Origin: Rhodocyclaceae bacterium
GTDB lineage: Bacteria > Pseudomonadota > Gammaproteobacteria > Burkholderiales > Rhodocyclaceae
Reading direction: 5' to 3'
NCBI GenBank assembly: GCA_016718525.1
Contig: JADKDD010000002.1
Span: 1,116,001-1,180,000, forward strand
DNA length: 64,000 nucleotides
Part shown: one piece after another, positions 19,755-29,430 of the stretch
Layout of the letters: each line of letters opens with the position of its first letter
Position numbering within the stretch: position 1 is the first letter of the stretch
The notes under the pieces: generated by a model
Seen by the model: only the letters and a program-made list of their open reading frames with translations
Told to the model about the DNA's origin: nothing
Databases searched by the model: none
Position numbers and translations under genes: made by a program

Positions 19755-22700
19755 TCAGGGATTTCCGGTCACGGTTGCGATTTCAGGTGCTGCACGCGCA
19801 GCAGACTTGGCACCGAATTTGTTTTTCCACCAACGCGGCAGATTGTCCATGTAGGTATACAAAACCGGCACGACCACGAGGGTGAGCAAGGTCGACGTAA
19901 TCAAACCACCGATGACCGCGCGTCCCATCGGCGCTTGTGTTTCGCCACCATCACCGACACCGATCGCCATCGGCAACATGCCGAAAATCATCGCCAGGGT
20001 GGTCATGATGATCGGCCGCAACCGCACTTGGCCTGCCAGCAGTACCGCGTCAATCTGCGACATCCCGTTGCGTTGCGACTGATTGGCAAAGTCAACCAGC
20101 AGAATTGCGTTCTTGACCACCAGACCCATCAACATGATGAAGCCGATGATCGAAAACATGTTCAGCGTGGTGCCGGTAATAATCAGCGCAATCAACACTC
20201 CAACCACGGTGAATGGTAGCGACGCCATGATGGCAATGGGCTGCAAAAAACTGGCGAATTGCGAGGCGAGAATGAAGTAAATGAACACCACGGCCAGAAC
20301 CAGTGCAATCGCCGCAGCGCTGCCCGCCTCGTCGTTCTGTTGCGCCTCACCTTTGATGTCAAAACGATAGCCTTGCGGCAGCGCGATGCCTTGCACGACT
20401 TTCGTTACTTCCTTCGCCGCATCACCAGTCGGGCGTCCCTCAACATTGGCGTAAATGCCGACCCGACGTTCGAGACTCTGTCGCTTGATTACTGTTGGAC
20501 TGGTTGAGGGAATGAACTCGACCACTTGTCGCAACGGTACCATCACCGGTGTCCCGGTGGCATCGAGCCGATTGGTGGAGACGTAGAGATCACCGATGTC
20601 TGATAGCTTGGTGCGACCCGACTGTGGAAGTTGCACGCTGACATCGTAATTTTGTCCATCGGGCGCCAGCCAGGTGCTGATTTGATCGCCGTTCACAAAT
20701 GGGCGCAATGTGGTCCCGATACGCTCGACCGAAAGGCCAACATCGCTGGCGACAGCAGCATTGACCTTGATGATCACCGCCGGATTAGCTTCCTGCAAGC
20801 TATGTTCAAGGTCGACCACGCCTTTCACTGCACCGACTTTGGTCATGATGGTATCCAGCAACTCGGGTAATTGATCGGACGCCGGTCCGATCAGGTTGAT
20901 CCAGATTGCCTTGTCGAAACCGACCGAAGGTTCGATACCGGGAATCGCCTTGAGTCGCTCGCGTACTGCCGCCTCAACTTCTTTTTGTGTCCGGCGATGG
21001 GTTGTTTTGGCATCGGTCAACTTGATCAAAATTTCGGCCGAGTTACGGTTTTCCTGGCCCACGGTAGTGCTGATCAATTCAATTTCAGGAAAGCTACGAA
21101 TCGCCTCTTCAACCTGCTTTACCTTGTTGTCGGTGTAGGTCAGGCTGGTGCCGACGGGTGTCTTGATCTTGAGCGCGAAAAATCCTTCATCAACTTTCGG
21201 GAAGAACTCGCCGCCGACCAAGGGAAACAAAGCCAGGCTGGCGACAAAAATTGCGCCGGCAACAGCCAAAGTGACTTTGCGCCACACCAATGTCTTGCGC
21301 TGGAGGCGGCCGTAAAACTCATGTAATGCGTCAACCCGGTGTTCGATACGATCCATCAGCCTTCCCAGCCATGGAAATTTGCTGAACCTGGATTCGACAG
21401 GGTCTTTCCAGATGGAAGACAGCATCGGATCGAGGGTGAAACTGACAAACAGCGAAACCAGCACGGCGACCGTCACGGTGATGCCGAACTGAAAAAAGAT
21501 TCGTCCGATGATGCCGCTCATGAAGGCGACCGGAATAAACACTGCACAAATCGCGAAGGTCGTTGCCATCACCGCGAGCCCGATCTCCTGCGTACCGTCA
21601 AGCGCCGCCGTGCGATGATCTTTGCCCATACCGAGATGGCGGACAATGTTTTCACGCACGACGATGGCGTCGTCAATCAGCAAGCCGATGCACAATGAAA
21701 GCGCCATCAAGGTCACGCCATTGATAGTGAAACCCAGCGCATACATGACGATAAAGGTCGAAATGACCGAGATCGGCAAGGTGAGGCCGGTAATGATCGT
21801 GCTGCGCCACGAATGAAGAAACAGAAACACAATCAGGATGGTCAGCATGCCACCTTCGACGATGGTGCGCTTGACGCTGTCCAGTGAATTCCGCACAAAC
21901 TGGGCGTTTTCGGAAATCGAGCGGATCTCGACATCGGCGGGGAGTTGCTTGCGTAGCTGTTCGACCGCCTTGGCGACACCGTCGCCGACCGCAACCAGAT
22001 TCGAATCTTGTGTTTTGTAAACGTTTAACGTCAAACCCGGTTGGCCGTTGATACGTCCGATCGATTGTTCTTCTCGCTCACCGTCGATGACGTTCGCAAC
22101 TTGATCAAGGGTCACCGGCGAGCCGGCACGACGGGCGACGATGATTTGCTTGAAAGCCTCGACACTCTTGAGCTTGCCTTCAACGCGAACCATTTGCTCC
22201 TGGGCACTCGCACGCAACGCGCCGGCAGGCAAGTCTTGATTGACCTCGCGAATCGCGCGAATGATTTCATCGACTCCGATTTGGTAAGCCAGCATCTGGG
22301 CGGGTTTCAGATTGATGGTGACCTGACGATGCACGGCACCGCCAAGATTGACCTGGCCGACACCAGATACTCCCTGCACCCGTTTGACGATTTGCTGATC
22401 GGCAAAGACCGATAGCTCGCGCAGACTACGCGTACTGGACACGATGCCGAAAGTCGATAGTGGTTGTGCGCCGTCGAATTGGCCACGGACAATCAGCGGG
22501 TCTTTGGCATCACGCGGAAAGCTCGGGCGAATCTGCGCGACTTTGTCCCGCGTATCCTGAATCGCCTTGGTCATGTCGGTGGAGAGCTGGAATTCAGTCC
22601 AAATTCCGGCGCGGCCCTCAAAGGCGTTGCTGAAGATGTTCTTTACGCCATTGACGGTGTTCATTGCCTCTTCAAGAGGCTTGACCAGATCCGCTTCGAC

Positions 22701-22874
22701 TTGTTCAGGGGATGCGCCCGGATAGCGGACTTCCATCCAGATGCCGGGCACCTGAATATCCGGCATCTGTTCCACACCCAATCGCGTATACGAGATGACG
22801 CCCAACACCGTCAGGGCCAGCATCACCATGGTGGCGAAAACCGGCTGATTGATACTTGTCTTGGTGATCCACAT
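19755..22874 (-). CDS. RND efflux permease, AcrB/HAE1 type
   Basis: Proton-driven inner-membrane pump of 1039 residues, normal for the family. Features are the N-terminal helix (MWITKTSINQPVFATMVMLALTV), the porter motif YPGASPEQVEADL, the large periplasmic loops, the central GLLIDDAIVVRENI with the Asp pair of the proton relay, and the C-terminal GLVVKNAILLVDFANQ. It follows the adaptor gene by 21 bp as a two-gene operon. No outer-membrane TolC-type gene is adjacent, so the pump must use one encoded elsewhere. Substrate is unknown. Confidence 0.93.
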   Translation of the reverse strand: MWITKTSINQPVFATMVMLALTVLGVISYTRLGVEQMPDIQVPGIWMEVRYPGASPEQVEADLVKPLEEAMNTVNGVKNIFSNAFEGRAGIWTEFQLSTDMTKAIQDTRDKVAQIRPSFPRDAKDPLIVRGQFDGAQPLSTFGIVSSTRSLRELSVFADQQIVKRVQGVSGVGQVNLGGAVHRQVTINLKPAQMLAYQIGVDEIIRAIREVNQDLPAGALRASAQEQMVRVEGKLKSVEAFKQIIVARRAGSPVTLDQVANVIDGEREEQSIGRINGQPGLTLNVYKTQDSNLVAVGDGVAKAVEQLRKQLPADVEIRSISENAQFVRNSLDSVKRTIVEGGMLTILIVFLFLHSWRSTIITGLTLPISVISTFIVMYALGFTINGVTLMALSLCIGLLIDDAIVVRENIVRHLGMGKDHRTAALDGTQEIGLAVMATTFAICAVFIPVAFMSGIIGRIFFQFGITVTVAVLVSLFVSFTLDPMLSSIWKDPVESRFSKFPWLGRLMDRIEHRVDALHEFYGRLQRKTLVWRKVTLAVAGAIFVASLALFPLVGGEFFPKVDEGFFALKIKTPVGTSLTYTDNKVKQVEEAIRSFPEIELISTTVGQENRNSAEILIKLTDAKTTHRRTQKEVEAAVRERLKAIPGIEPSVGFDKAIWINLIGPASDQLPELLDTIMTKVGAVKGVVDLEHSLQEANPAVIIKVNAAVASDVGLSVERIGTTLRPFVNGDQISTWLAPDGQNYDVSVQLPQSGRTKLSDIGDLYVSTNRLDATGTPVMVPLRQVVEFIPSTSPTVIKRQSLERRVGIYANVEGRPTGDAAKEVTKVVQGIALPQGYRFDIKGEAQQNDEAGSAAAIALVLAVVFIYFILASQFASFLQPIAIMASLPFTVVGVLIALIITGTTLNMFSIIGFIMLMGLVVKNAILLVDFANQSQRNGMSQIDAVLLAGQVRLRPIIMTTLAMIFGMLPMAIGVGDGGETQAPMGRAVIGGLITSTLLTLVVVPVLYTYMDNLPRWWKNKFGAKSAARAAPEIATVTGNP

Positions 22875-22895
22875 GGCGAGTTGTCTTAGGGCGCG

Positions 22896-24113
22896 TCAGG
22901 AAGGCTTAACGGGGATTGGTGCTGGCGGGACGGCGTTCGACCCGCTGGCCACTGTGGTCTTGACGATGGCCGGTGCACCGGCCTTCAATCCCACCATGCG
23001 GATACGGACGACTGGTATGCCTTCGGTCAGGCCAGATTTCACAGCGACCAGACCGCTGACCTCGTCCTTTTGCCCTACCGTAACGGCGTGTTTGGCCAGC
23101 TTGCCGGATTCAATAGTGAATACGTAGGATTGCCCGGCTTCTTCAAACACTGCACTGTATGGAATCACCGGACTCACTGCCGCCTGTGCCAGCATCACAA
23201 CGCCTTCGGCAAACATCCCGCCTTTCAGACTGTAGTCCGGATTCGGCACCGCGACGAATAACTTGATCGCTCGCGAACCGGGTTCCGCCACCGGATTGAT
23301 GCGTTCAATCTTGCCTTCAAATTGACGCTCGCCGAAGCCATCAACACGAAATCTCACACTCTGTCCGATTACCACACCGGGAATATCTGAGGCGGGGATC
23401 GCAGCTTCCAGTTCGAGACGTGAAAGATTGACGATGTTGACGATAGGCGCGTCAGGTGTGATGCGCTCACCGCCATTGACCATCCGCTTGGCAACTACCC
23501 CTGCGATGGGAGAGCGCACGACGGCGTCATTGATTGCTTTCGTCGCCAATCTGACTTGAGCTTCAGCCCAGCGTACCGCAGCATCTGATCCCTGGTAGGT
23601 ACTTTGAGTCTGATCGTAGGCGTTTTGCGAAATGAAGTTCTGTTTCAGGAGCGCACGATTGGTGTCACGGTTTCTGGTGGCAATGGTCAGGCGGGAGTTG
23701 CGCTCTTCCAGATCGGCCTTTGCTGCGTCCAGTCTTGCGCGCAGGTCAGCCGTGTCGATTTCGGCGACGATGTCACCAACCTTGACCGATTGACCTTCCC
23801 GAACCATGACCTGCCGCACTTGTCCGGCAACCGTCGATTTAACCAGGGACTGCGTCAACGGCGCGAGCGAACCGGAAACCGACACCGTGCGCTCAAGCGC
23901 TTTGACACTGACGACTGCAACATCGGTGGGAGCAAATTCAAGTGTGGCTGCGACTTCCGGTTTCTTGGTTTCCTCGCCTGATTTGGTTGCCGCCACCGAA
24001 TCCGCGCGATAGGCCAAAAGTCCGCCTGAGCCGGCAAGTATCAGGGCCAAGACAAGCCACACCGAGGTTCGGCGTAAGAATGGCTTGCCTGCCGAGTTTG
24101 AAGACTGATTCAT
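22896..24113 (-). CDS. RND efflux periplasmic adaptor (MFP)
   Basis: Membrane-fusion protein of 405 residues linking the RND pump to an outer-membrane channel. It has an N-terminal anchor or signal (SVWLVLALILAGSGGLLAY), a lipoyl half-motif (VKSTVAGQVRQVMVREGQSVKVGDIVAEID), a coiled-coil hairpin (residues about 110-180), a second lipoyl half (VVRSPIAGVVAKRMVNGGERI) and beta-barrel segments. The C-terminal tail NAVPPAPIPVKPS is low-complexity and encoded partly by a degenerate dispersed repeat. It is the first gene of the efflux operon. Confidence 0.92.
   Translation of the reverse strand: MNQSSNSAGKPFLRRTSVWLVLALILAGSGGLLAYRADSVAATKSGEETKKPEVAATLEFAPTDVAVVSVKALERTVSVSGSLAPLTQSLVKSTVAGQVRQVMVREGQSVKVGDIVAEIDTADLRARLDAAKADLEERNSRLTIATRNRDTNRALLKQNFISQNAYDQTQSTYQGSDAAVRWAEAQVRLATKAINDAVVRSPIAGVVAKRMVNGGERITPDAPIVNIVNLSRLELEAAIPASDIPGVVIGQSVRFRVDGFGERQFEGKIERINPVAEPGSRAIKLFVAVPNPDYSLKGGMFAEGVVMLAQAAVSPVIPYSAVFEEAGQSYVFTIESGKLAKHAVTVGQKDEVSGLVAVKSGLTEGIPVVRIRMVGLKAGAPAIVKTTVASGSNAVPPAPIPVKPS
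22916..22937 (+). repeat. Dispersed repeat, degenerate copy in the RND adaptor tail
   Basis: Reads TTGGTGCTGG, then CGGG, then ACGGCGTTC. The left half matches perfectly over 10 bp and the right half is like the copy at 5746. It is antisense to the gene and encodes part of its Pro/Ala-rich tail. The match is short enough that chance remains possible. Confidence 0.5.
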
Positions 24114-24438
24114 ATTTTCCCTGACCAGAGCTCATGACTCTGATTGAAAACGTATTGCGTGATGTGCACAACATGTAACGCCGGCACGGACTGCAAGTAT
24201 ACGATGTCCCGCGCAAGGCGCGCCACAATCAATTCCGTTTCGCGCAAACGGGCGCCGGACCCTGCGAACGATAGTTATTGCTGCACGGGATTGCCAATCG
24301 AATCCGACGAATGGGTGTTAATTCGGGATGGACTGCTGATAAATCGGATTAGCCGGATAGCTGTGGTTGGAGTGTCCTGACGGGCCCCTGCATACCGTGA
24401 CCACAACTTTTCTGAAAATCGAAGCTCAATGCAAATGG
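24114..24438. other. Intergenic region between RND operon and 6S RNA
   Basis: About 325 bp with no convincing gene. It must hold the promoter of the minus-strand RND operon, but I see no clear -35/-10 pair or regulator operator. Confidence 0.5.
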
Positions 24439-24622
24439 GTTTCCCCCGCGAGTGCCGTTTCGGGCCGGCATTCTGAACCTGGGTTCAGAGTGGCTGCCTT
24501 CCGGTCGCTTCAGGTTCGCTCGCGACGAGCGATCACAACGGCGACCTCTATGGTTAGCAACCGTGCCAATGGGCATTGGTTCAAGGAACGCGTGGCTTGG
24601 TCGAACACCGCAGGGGAAACTT
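24439..24622 (-). ncRNA. ssrS: 6S RNA
   Basis: About 184 nt downstream of zapA on the same strand, the usual position of 6S RNA. The ends pair as a closing stem: 5' GTTTCCCCTGCGGTG with 3' CACTCGCGGGGGAAAC. Inside lie CCTTGAACCAATGCCC and the 3' hairpin CTGAACCCAGGTTCAG, typical 6S elements flanking the central bubble that mimics an open promoter. It binds sigma-70 RNA polymerase in stationary phase. Exact ends are estimated from the stem. Confidence 0.78.
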
Positions 24623-24658
24623 GGGAAGCCGATATGGCAAGGCAACGCGTCGGTTAGC

Positions 24659-24973
24659 TCAGTGCTGCTCCAGCGCTACGTTGATTCGTGCTTCAATGGC
24701 GTCGATTGTACGCTGCAGATTTTCATTTGTGCGTACCGTTTGCGCATCAGAGACCGGTTGTGTGGCAGTAAGCATTTCGTGCGCCAGATCCAGTGCCGCC
24801 ATAATGGCCAGGCGCTCACCACTACTCTTGGTGATTTGTGCAATCGCCTGCAACTTGTCTTCCAGCAACGAGGCTGCGGCGCGCAAGGAATCCTGATCTT
24901 CCAGCGCACAGGCGATGTGGTAAACCTTGCCAAGCAGTTTGAGGCTAAGCGTTTTATCGGCAGGTGCGCTCAT
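24659..24973 (-). CDS. zapA: Cell division protein ZapA
   Basis: 104-residue FtsZ-ring stabiliser. The N-terminal globular part (SLKLLGKVYHIACALEDQDSLRAAASLLEDKL) and the following long helix (GERLAIMAALDLAHEML) match ZapA. The C-terminal half is a coiled coil used for tetramerisation. Its start overlaps the stop of the upstream zapB-like gene by four bases, and 6S RNA follows after 36 bp. Confidence 0.92.
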   Translation of the reverse strand: MSAPADKTLSLKLLGKVYHIACALEDQDSLRAAASLLEDKLQAIAQITKSSGERLAIMAALDLAHEMLTATQPVSDAQTVRTNENLQRTIDAIEARINVALEQH

Positions 24974-25164
24974 TCGACGGGCAGGCTGGACTTGAGGATT
25001 TCGAGGCGGGTAGCCGCCACGTCTATTTTGGATTGCAATGCACGTCTGGTGGCTTCGAGATCAGCAACTTTTTCACGCAACACGATATTTTCGCTGCGCA
25101 GGCTGCGAAAGCGCTCCAGCAGCAGATCAAGTTGAGCGTCGAGCGAAGTAAGTGACGGAATCAT
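24970..25164 (-). CDS. zapB: ZapB-like coiled-coil protein
   Basis: 64-residue protein that is almost entirely one coiled coil (LDAQLDLLLERFRSLRSENIVLREKVADLEATRRALQSKI). Size and its four-base overlap with zapA fit the ZapB-type partner that bridges ZapA and the nucleoid anchor. The frame is open upstream to 25224, but the ATG at 25164 gives the family-length protein. Confidence 0.75.
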   Translation of the reverse strand: MIPSLTSLDAQLDLLLERFRSLRSENIVLREKVADLEATRRALQSKIDVAATRLEILKSSLPVE

Positions 25165-25266
25165 CGTTCGGAGTCTAAAGCATTCCAGCACCTTGACACC
25201 AAATCTGTTCGTCACGTCAGTCAAGTTGTTGCGCGTTTGCCAGCGTCAACTACACCAGACTTTCTG

Positions 25267-26154
25267 TTATTTCATGCTGACGATGGCGATTCCGCCAATG
25301 ACCAATGCGGCGCCCAGCATTTGTGCCGTGGAAAATCCTTCGTTCAGCAACAGGGCTGCAAATCCTATGGTCAGCAGCGGTCCAATCATGCCGACCATCG
25401 CCGCCCGACCGGAGCCGATACGGCGGATCGCGGAGGACTGCGCAAACACCGGGACCGCAGTGCAAAATACGGCCATGGTCAGCGCGTAGCCATAAACCGG
25501 CCACGGCTGAATCAATTGTGTCAGCGGCTGGGTTGCCAGAAAGTGGGCAAGCGTGGCAAAGGTGGAAACCAGCATGGCCAGGGCGGTGAATCGTGCGGCG
25601 CCAATCCGTTGAATCATTCCGCTACTGCCCGTGAGGTAAACCGCGTAACAGACTGCGGACCCAAACACGAACCCGGCGCCGATCAAGGTACTGGAGGCAT
25701 CTCCGGAAAGGCGGAGGTCATGCATGAAGGCGATGGCGATACCCGAGTAACACAAGGCTATCGAGATCCACTCTTTGCGGGTGATTTGCGTACCATGGAG
25801 GATCACACCGAACAGTAGCGTCAGCGTCGGATAGGTGAACAAAATCAGGCGTTCCAGTCCTGCAGAGACATACTGCAAACCAAAGAAATCCAGGATGCTG
25901 GCACCGTAGTAACCGAACAGACCGAGCACGACCACCATTCCCCAGTCGCGTGCCATGAGCGGACTTAGTTTCATGGATGCCGCTAAACCGACGTACAGAA
26001 ATATAGGCAGCGCGAAACTCATGCGCAATGCCAGCAGGGTCACCGCGTCGATGCCGTAGGGATAGGCGAGTTTGATCAAAATCGCTTTGAACGAGAAACC
26101 AAACGCGGCGATTCCGGCAAGAATTAAACCCCAGTGCCGGTCAGTTTCACTCAT
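25267..26154 (-). CDS. EamA/DMT-family transporter
   Basis: 295 residues with ten predicted helices in two EamA repeats (LILAGIAAFGFSFKAILIKLA, then GLFGYYGASILDFFGLQYV; second repeat GAGFVFGSAVCYAVYL and GRAAMVGMIGPLLTIGFAALLLNE). A metabolite or amine exporter of unknown substrate. The start at 26154 overlaps the end of the frameshifted gene upstream by eight bases, so they are probably co-transcribed. Confidence 0.88.
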   Translation of the reverse strand: MSETDRHWGLILAGIAAFGFSFKAILIKLAYPYGIDAVTLLALRMSFALPIFLYVGLAASMKLSPLMARDWGMVVVLGLFGYYGASILDFFGLQYVSAGLERLILFTYPTLTLLFGVILHGTQITRKEWISIALCYSGIAIAFMHDLRLSGDASSTLIGAGFVFGSAVCYAVYLTGSSGMIQRIGAARFTALAMLVSTFATLAHFLATQPLTQLIQPWPVYGYALTMAVFCTAVPVFAQSSAIRRIGSGRAAMVGMIGPLLTIGFAALLLNEGFSTAQMLGAALVIGGIAIVSMK

Positions 26155-26978
26155 CGCCGGAGCCCTTGCGTTTTTGCCATGCGAGCCATAACACCAGCAC
26201 CGCCCATGCCCACGCCACAAACCCTACCAGCATGCCGAAAACCTGCACCGCGCGGCCGTAGCGCTGAGAATGCTGCAAGCCGCCCAATTGCTCAAACAGG
26301 TAAATCCAGTCATGAGGACCGTCCTCGCCGGTGGTGCCGGTAAGCAACATCAATTGCGGATGCAGCGCATCGTAGATGTAGGGAGCCAAATCGATCAAGC
26401 TCATGCCGGTCCACCACAGACAGACGGCAGCTCCCGAATGGATCCCGGTTTTTGAGAAAGAAGGCGACGGCAATTGCGAAGGGGAGAAAAACCTGAAAGA
26501 AACTCCCGCCGGCGATCGTCATAAATTCGCCAAAGGGGATAAAAATCATGTGACCGGTTTCATGGATTGGCAAGACGATGGCATGCATGAAGTTATTCAT
26601 CATTTCACCTTCGGCCAAATCGCTCCGCGCGATACGCCATCCCCACCATGCCAATAAAACCAGTACCAGCGTGCGCACTGCCAATTCAATGCTGTCCGGA
26701 TTTTTGAGTTGCAGCCAGTTGAAAGGCGGGCGCAGCATGTCCAGAAGCGACGGTTCAGGTTCATCACCCCAGCGCAAGTTATCGTCAAGCGACGGCTGAC
26801 TCGAGCGACCTTGCGTTCTACTCTGTGGCTCAAATTCAGTGACTGGAGCCGATATTTCGGCTTGGATTCGTGCCCATTTGTGCATGTACACGCCACAGGC
26901 GGGGCAGGCATCGGTCGCTCCGATTGCCACCGCCGGGATATGTCCGCACTTCGGGCAAGTGGCGTAGGTGTTTGGCAT
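26147..26978 (-). pseudogene. Zinc-ribbon and HExxH membrane protein, interrupted by a frameshift
   Basis: Two overlapping frames make one protein of about 275 residues. The first part (from 26978) has a zinc ribbon, CPKCG..CPACGVYMHKW, a transmembrane helix near 100, and HETGHMIF, an HExxH metalloprotease-like motif next to FGEFMTIAGGSFFQVFLPF. After FFLKNRDPFG the homologous sequence continues in another frame as GAAVCLWWTGMSLIDLAPYIYDA and ends in a C-terminal helix. A single extra base near 26431-26435 (run CTCCC on the plus strand) explains the break. Both halves look intact, so it is either a recent mutation or a sequencing error. Confidence 0.75.
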
Positions 26979-26989
26979 TACGGGTTTGT

Positions 26990-28540
26990 TCAGCGTCGTC
27001 GTCCGCCGAGAATTGAACCGAGCACACCGCGGACAATTTCACGCCCGACTTGCGAGCCGATCGCTCGCGCAGCGCTCTTGAACGCGGCTTCGGTGGGGCT
27101 CTCGCGAGTCCGCGCAGTGCTGGTGCCGGAGTTGCCGCCGCCAAACATGCCGCCGATGGTGTCGAAGAAACCACCGCCGGATTCGGCCGGGGCAGGAGCG
27201 GGCGGCATGGTTGACGGCGTGTCACCAGCACCAACTGGCGGCTTCGCACCTGCTGCCGGCACGGCTTTCAATTTTTCATAGGCTGAATGTCGGTCAACTG
27301 CCTTTTCGTAGTGGCCGGCCAGAGGTGAACCGTCGATCGCAGCTTGACGCTCCGCCGTCGTCATCGGCCCGATGCGTGACATCGGCGGGGCAACCAGCGC
27401 CCGTTCAACGATGGTTGGGCGTCCTTGCTCATCGAGAAACGAGACCAATGCTTCGCCAACTGCGAGCTCGGTAATCACCGATTCTGCAGAAAATTTCGGA
27501 TTCGGGCGCATGGTATCGGCGGCCGACTTGACCGCCTTTTGATCACGCGGCGTGAACGCACGCAGTGCATGCTGCACGCGATTGCCAAGTTGGCCAAGCA
27601 CAGTGTCCGGAATATCCAGTGGATTTTGGGTGATGAAGTAAACCCCGACGCCTTTGGAACGAATCAAGCGGACCACCTGCTCGACCTTTTCCAGCAACGC
27701 CGGCGGCGCATCGGCGAAAAGGAGGTGCGCTTCGTCAAAGAAAAATGCCAGCTTGGGCTTGGGCAGGTCGCCGGCTTCGGGCAAACGCTCAAAAAGTTCC
27801 GCCAACAGCCAGAGCAGGAACAGGGCGTAAAGCCGCGGCGAATTCATCAGCTTGTCGGCCGCCAACACATTGATCACGCCACGCCCGTCAACGGTTTGCA
27901 TGAGGTCGTCGATGTCCAGCATCGGTTCGCCGAAAAACTTGTCACCACCTTGTTCTTCGAGGGTCAGCAAGCCGCGCTGGATAATGCCGATCGACGATGC
28001 GGAAACGTTTCCATATTGGGTCTTGTACTCGCTGGTGTGTTCGCCGACATGCTGAACCATGGCGCGCAGGTCTTTCAAGTCCAGCAACAATAAGCCGCTG
28101 TCGTCAGCGATACGGAAAACCAGTTGCAGTACGCCTTGCTGCGTGTCATTCAGATTGAGCAGGCGACCAAGCAACAAGGGTCCCATATCTGAGACGGTTG
28201 CCCGTACCGGGTGTCCGGCGACACCAAACACATCCCAAAACACCACCGGATTGGCTTGCGGCTTCCAGTCAGTAATGGCCATTTGATCAAGGCGCTTTTG
28301 CAAGCGTTCTGAGGCCGTGCCCGAGGCACCAAGGCCGGAAAGATCCCCCTTGGCATCGGCCAGAAAGACCGGCACACCGGCAATTGATAGCTGCTCGGCA
28401 AGGCGTTGCAACGTGACCGTTTTTCCGGTGCCGGTGGCGCCGGTAATCAGGCCATGTCGGTTGGCCAGTGCCGGCAGGAGGAAAAGTTGCGTTGGATCGG
28501 TGCTTTCCCCGGACTGAGCGATAAACAATGGCGCAAGCAT
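26990..28540 (-). CDS. HerA-like ATPase, DUF853 family (YjgR-like)
   Basis: FtsK/HerA-class ATPase of 516 residues. Walker A is ITGATGTGKTVTLQRLAE, then FLADAKGDLSGL; Walker B is KLAFFFDEAHLLF; a sensor-type segment is GVGVYFITQNPLDIPDTVLGQLGNRVQHALR. The family is close to archaeal HerA helicases, but its cellular role is unclear. The C-terminal tail (about 430-516) is Pro/Gly-rich and contains PPVGAGDTPS, encoded by a dispersed repeat. ATG at 28540 gives the family N-terminus (MLAPLFIAQS). Confidence 0.9.
   Translation of the reverse strand: MLAPLFIAQSGESTDPTQLFLLPALANRHGLITGATGTGKTVTLQRLAEQLSIAGVPVFLADAKGDLSGLGASGTASERLQKRLDQMAITDWKPQANPVVFWDVFGVAGHPVRATVSDMGPLLLGRLLNLNDTQQGVLQLVFRIADDSGLLLLDLKDLRAMVQHVGEHTSEYKTQYGNVSASSIGIIQRGLLTLEEQGGDKFFGEPMLDIDDLMQTVDGRGVINVLAADKLMNSPRLYALFLLWLLAELFERLPEAGDLPKPKLAFFFDEAHLLFADAPPALLEKVEQVVRLIRSKGVGVYFITQNPLDIPDTVLGQLGNRVQHALRAFTPRDQKAVKSAADTMRPNPKFSAESVITELAVGEALVSFLDEQGRPTIVERALVAPPMSRIGPMTTAERQAAIDGSPLAGHYEKAVDRHSAYEKLKAVPAAGAKPPVGAGDTPSTMPPAPAPAESGGGFFDTIGGMFGGGNSGTSTARTRESPTEAAFKSAARAIGSQVGREIVRGVLGSILGGRRR
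27213..27237 (-). repeat. Dispersed repeat, short form, in the HerA-like ATPase gene
   Basis: Identical over 25 bp to the metH copy. In frame and same sense, encoding VGAGDTPS in the Pro-rich tail (about residues 435-443). Confidence 0.9.
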
Positions 28541-28628
28541 AGTGAAAACCCCTGAAATGCTAGAATTTTCCGATTGTAAGCGGCAACCAGGCCGCAATCC
28601 AGCATAGTGAGAAAAGCGAGGAAATGGC

Positions 28629-29354
28629 ATGGCAGGACATTCGAAATGGGCAAACATTCAGCATCGCAAAGGTCGTCAGGATGCCAAGCGCGGCAAAGTA
28701 TTTACCAAACTGATCAAGGAAATCACGGTCGCCGCCAAAATGGGTGGCGGCGATGTTTCGGCCAATCCACGCCTGCGTCTGGCCATTGAAAAGGCCAAGG
28801 GGCAAAGTTTGCCCAAGGACAATATCGACAATGCCATCAAGCGCGGCACCGGCCAGCTTGACGGCGTGAATTACGAGGAAATCCGCTATGAGGGTTATGG
28901 CATCAACGGCGCCGCTGTCATCGTTGATTGCTTGACCGACAATAAAGTCCGCACCGTGGCTGATGTACGCCATGCCTTTGTGAAACATGGCGGCAATCTG
29001 GGCACTGATGGCAGCGTCAGCTTCCTGTTCAAGCATTGCGGGCAAATGTTGTTTGCACCGGGAACCGACGAAGCCAAATTGATGGACGCGGCAATCGAGG
29101 CCGGTGCGGACGACGTGATGACCAATGAAGACGGTTCCATCGAAGTGCTGACCGCGCCAAATGATTTTTCGCTGGTCAAAGATGCACTGGAGAAAGCAGG
29201 CTTCAAACCTGAATTCGGCGAAGTCACCATGAAGGCAGAGAACGAAACCGAGTTCGACGGTGATGACGCCATCAAAATGCAAAAGTTGCTCGATGCGCTG
29301 GAAAGCCTTGACGATGTGCAGGACGTTTACACCACGGCATTGATCGACGAGTAA
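28629..29354 (+). CDS. yebC: YebC/PmpR-family translation or transcription regulator
   Basis: 241-residue YebC/TACO1 protein: MAGHSKWANIQHRKGRQDAKRG at the start, then the DNA- or ribosome-contacting domain and the acidic C-terminal alpha/beta region (YTTALIDE end). The family was described as a transcription regulator and more recently as easing ribosome stalling at proline runs. Upstream of the ruv genes, as usual. A GAGGAAA site precedes the ATG. Confidence 0.95.
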   Translation: MAGHSKWANIQHRKGRQDAKRGKVFTKLIKEITVAAKMGGGDVSANPRLRLAIEKAKGQSLPKDNIDNAIKRGTGQLDGVNYEEIRYEGYGINGAAVIVDCLTDNKVRTVADVRHAFVKHGGNLGTDGSVSFLFKHCGQMLFAPGTDEAKLMDAAIEAGADDVMTNEDGSIEVLTAPNDFSLVKDALEKAGFKPEFGEVTMKAENETEFDGDDAIKMQKLLDALESLDDVQDVYTTALIDE

Positions 29355-29430
29355 CGCGCGACCTCCCGATGCCATGGGTTTGACTGGTATCGTCTCTTTT
29401 GATCGTCACTATCTGCGGTACCAAAGTGCC

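Noticed and set aside
24349..24645. 98-codon frame on the minus strand
   Set aside because: It overlaps the 6S RNA and has no family resemblance.
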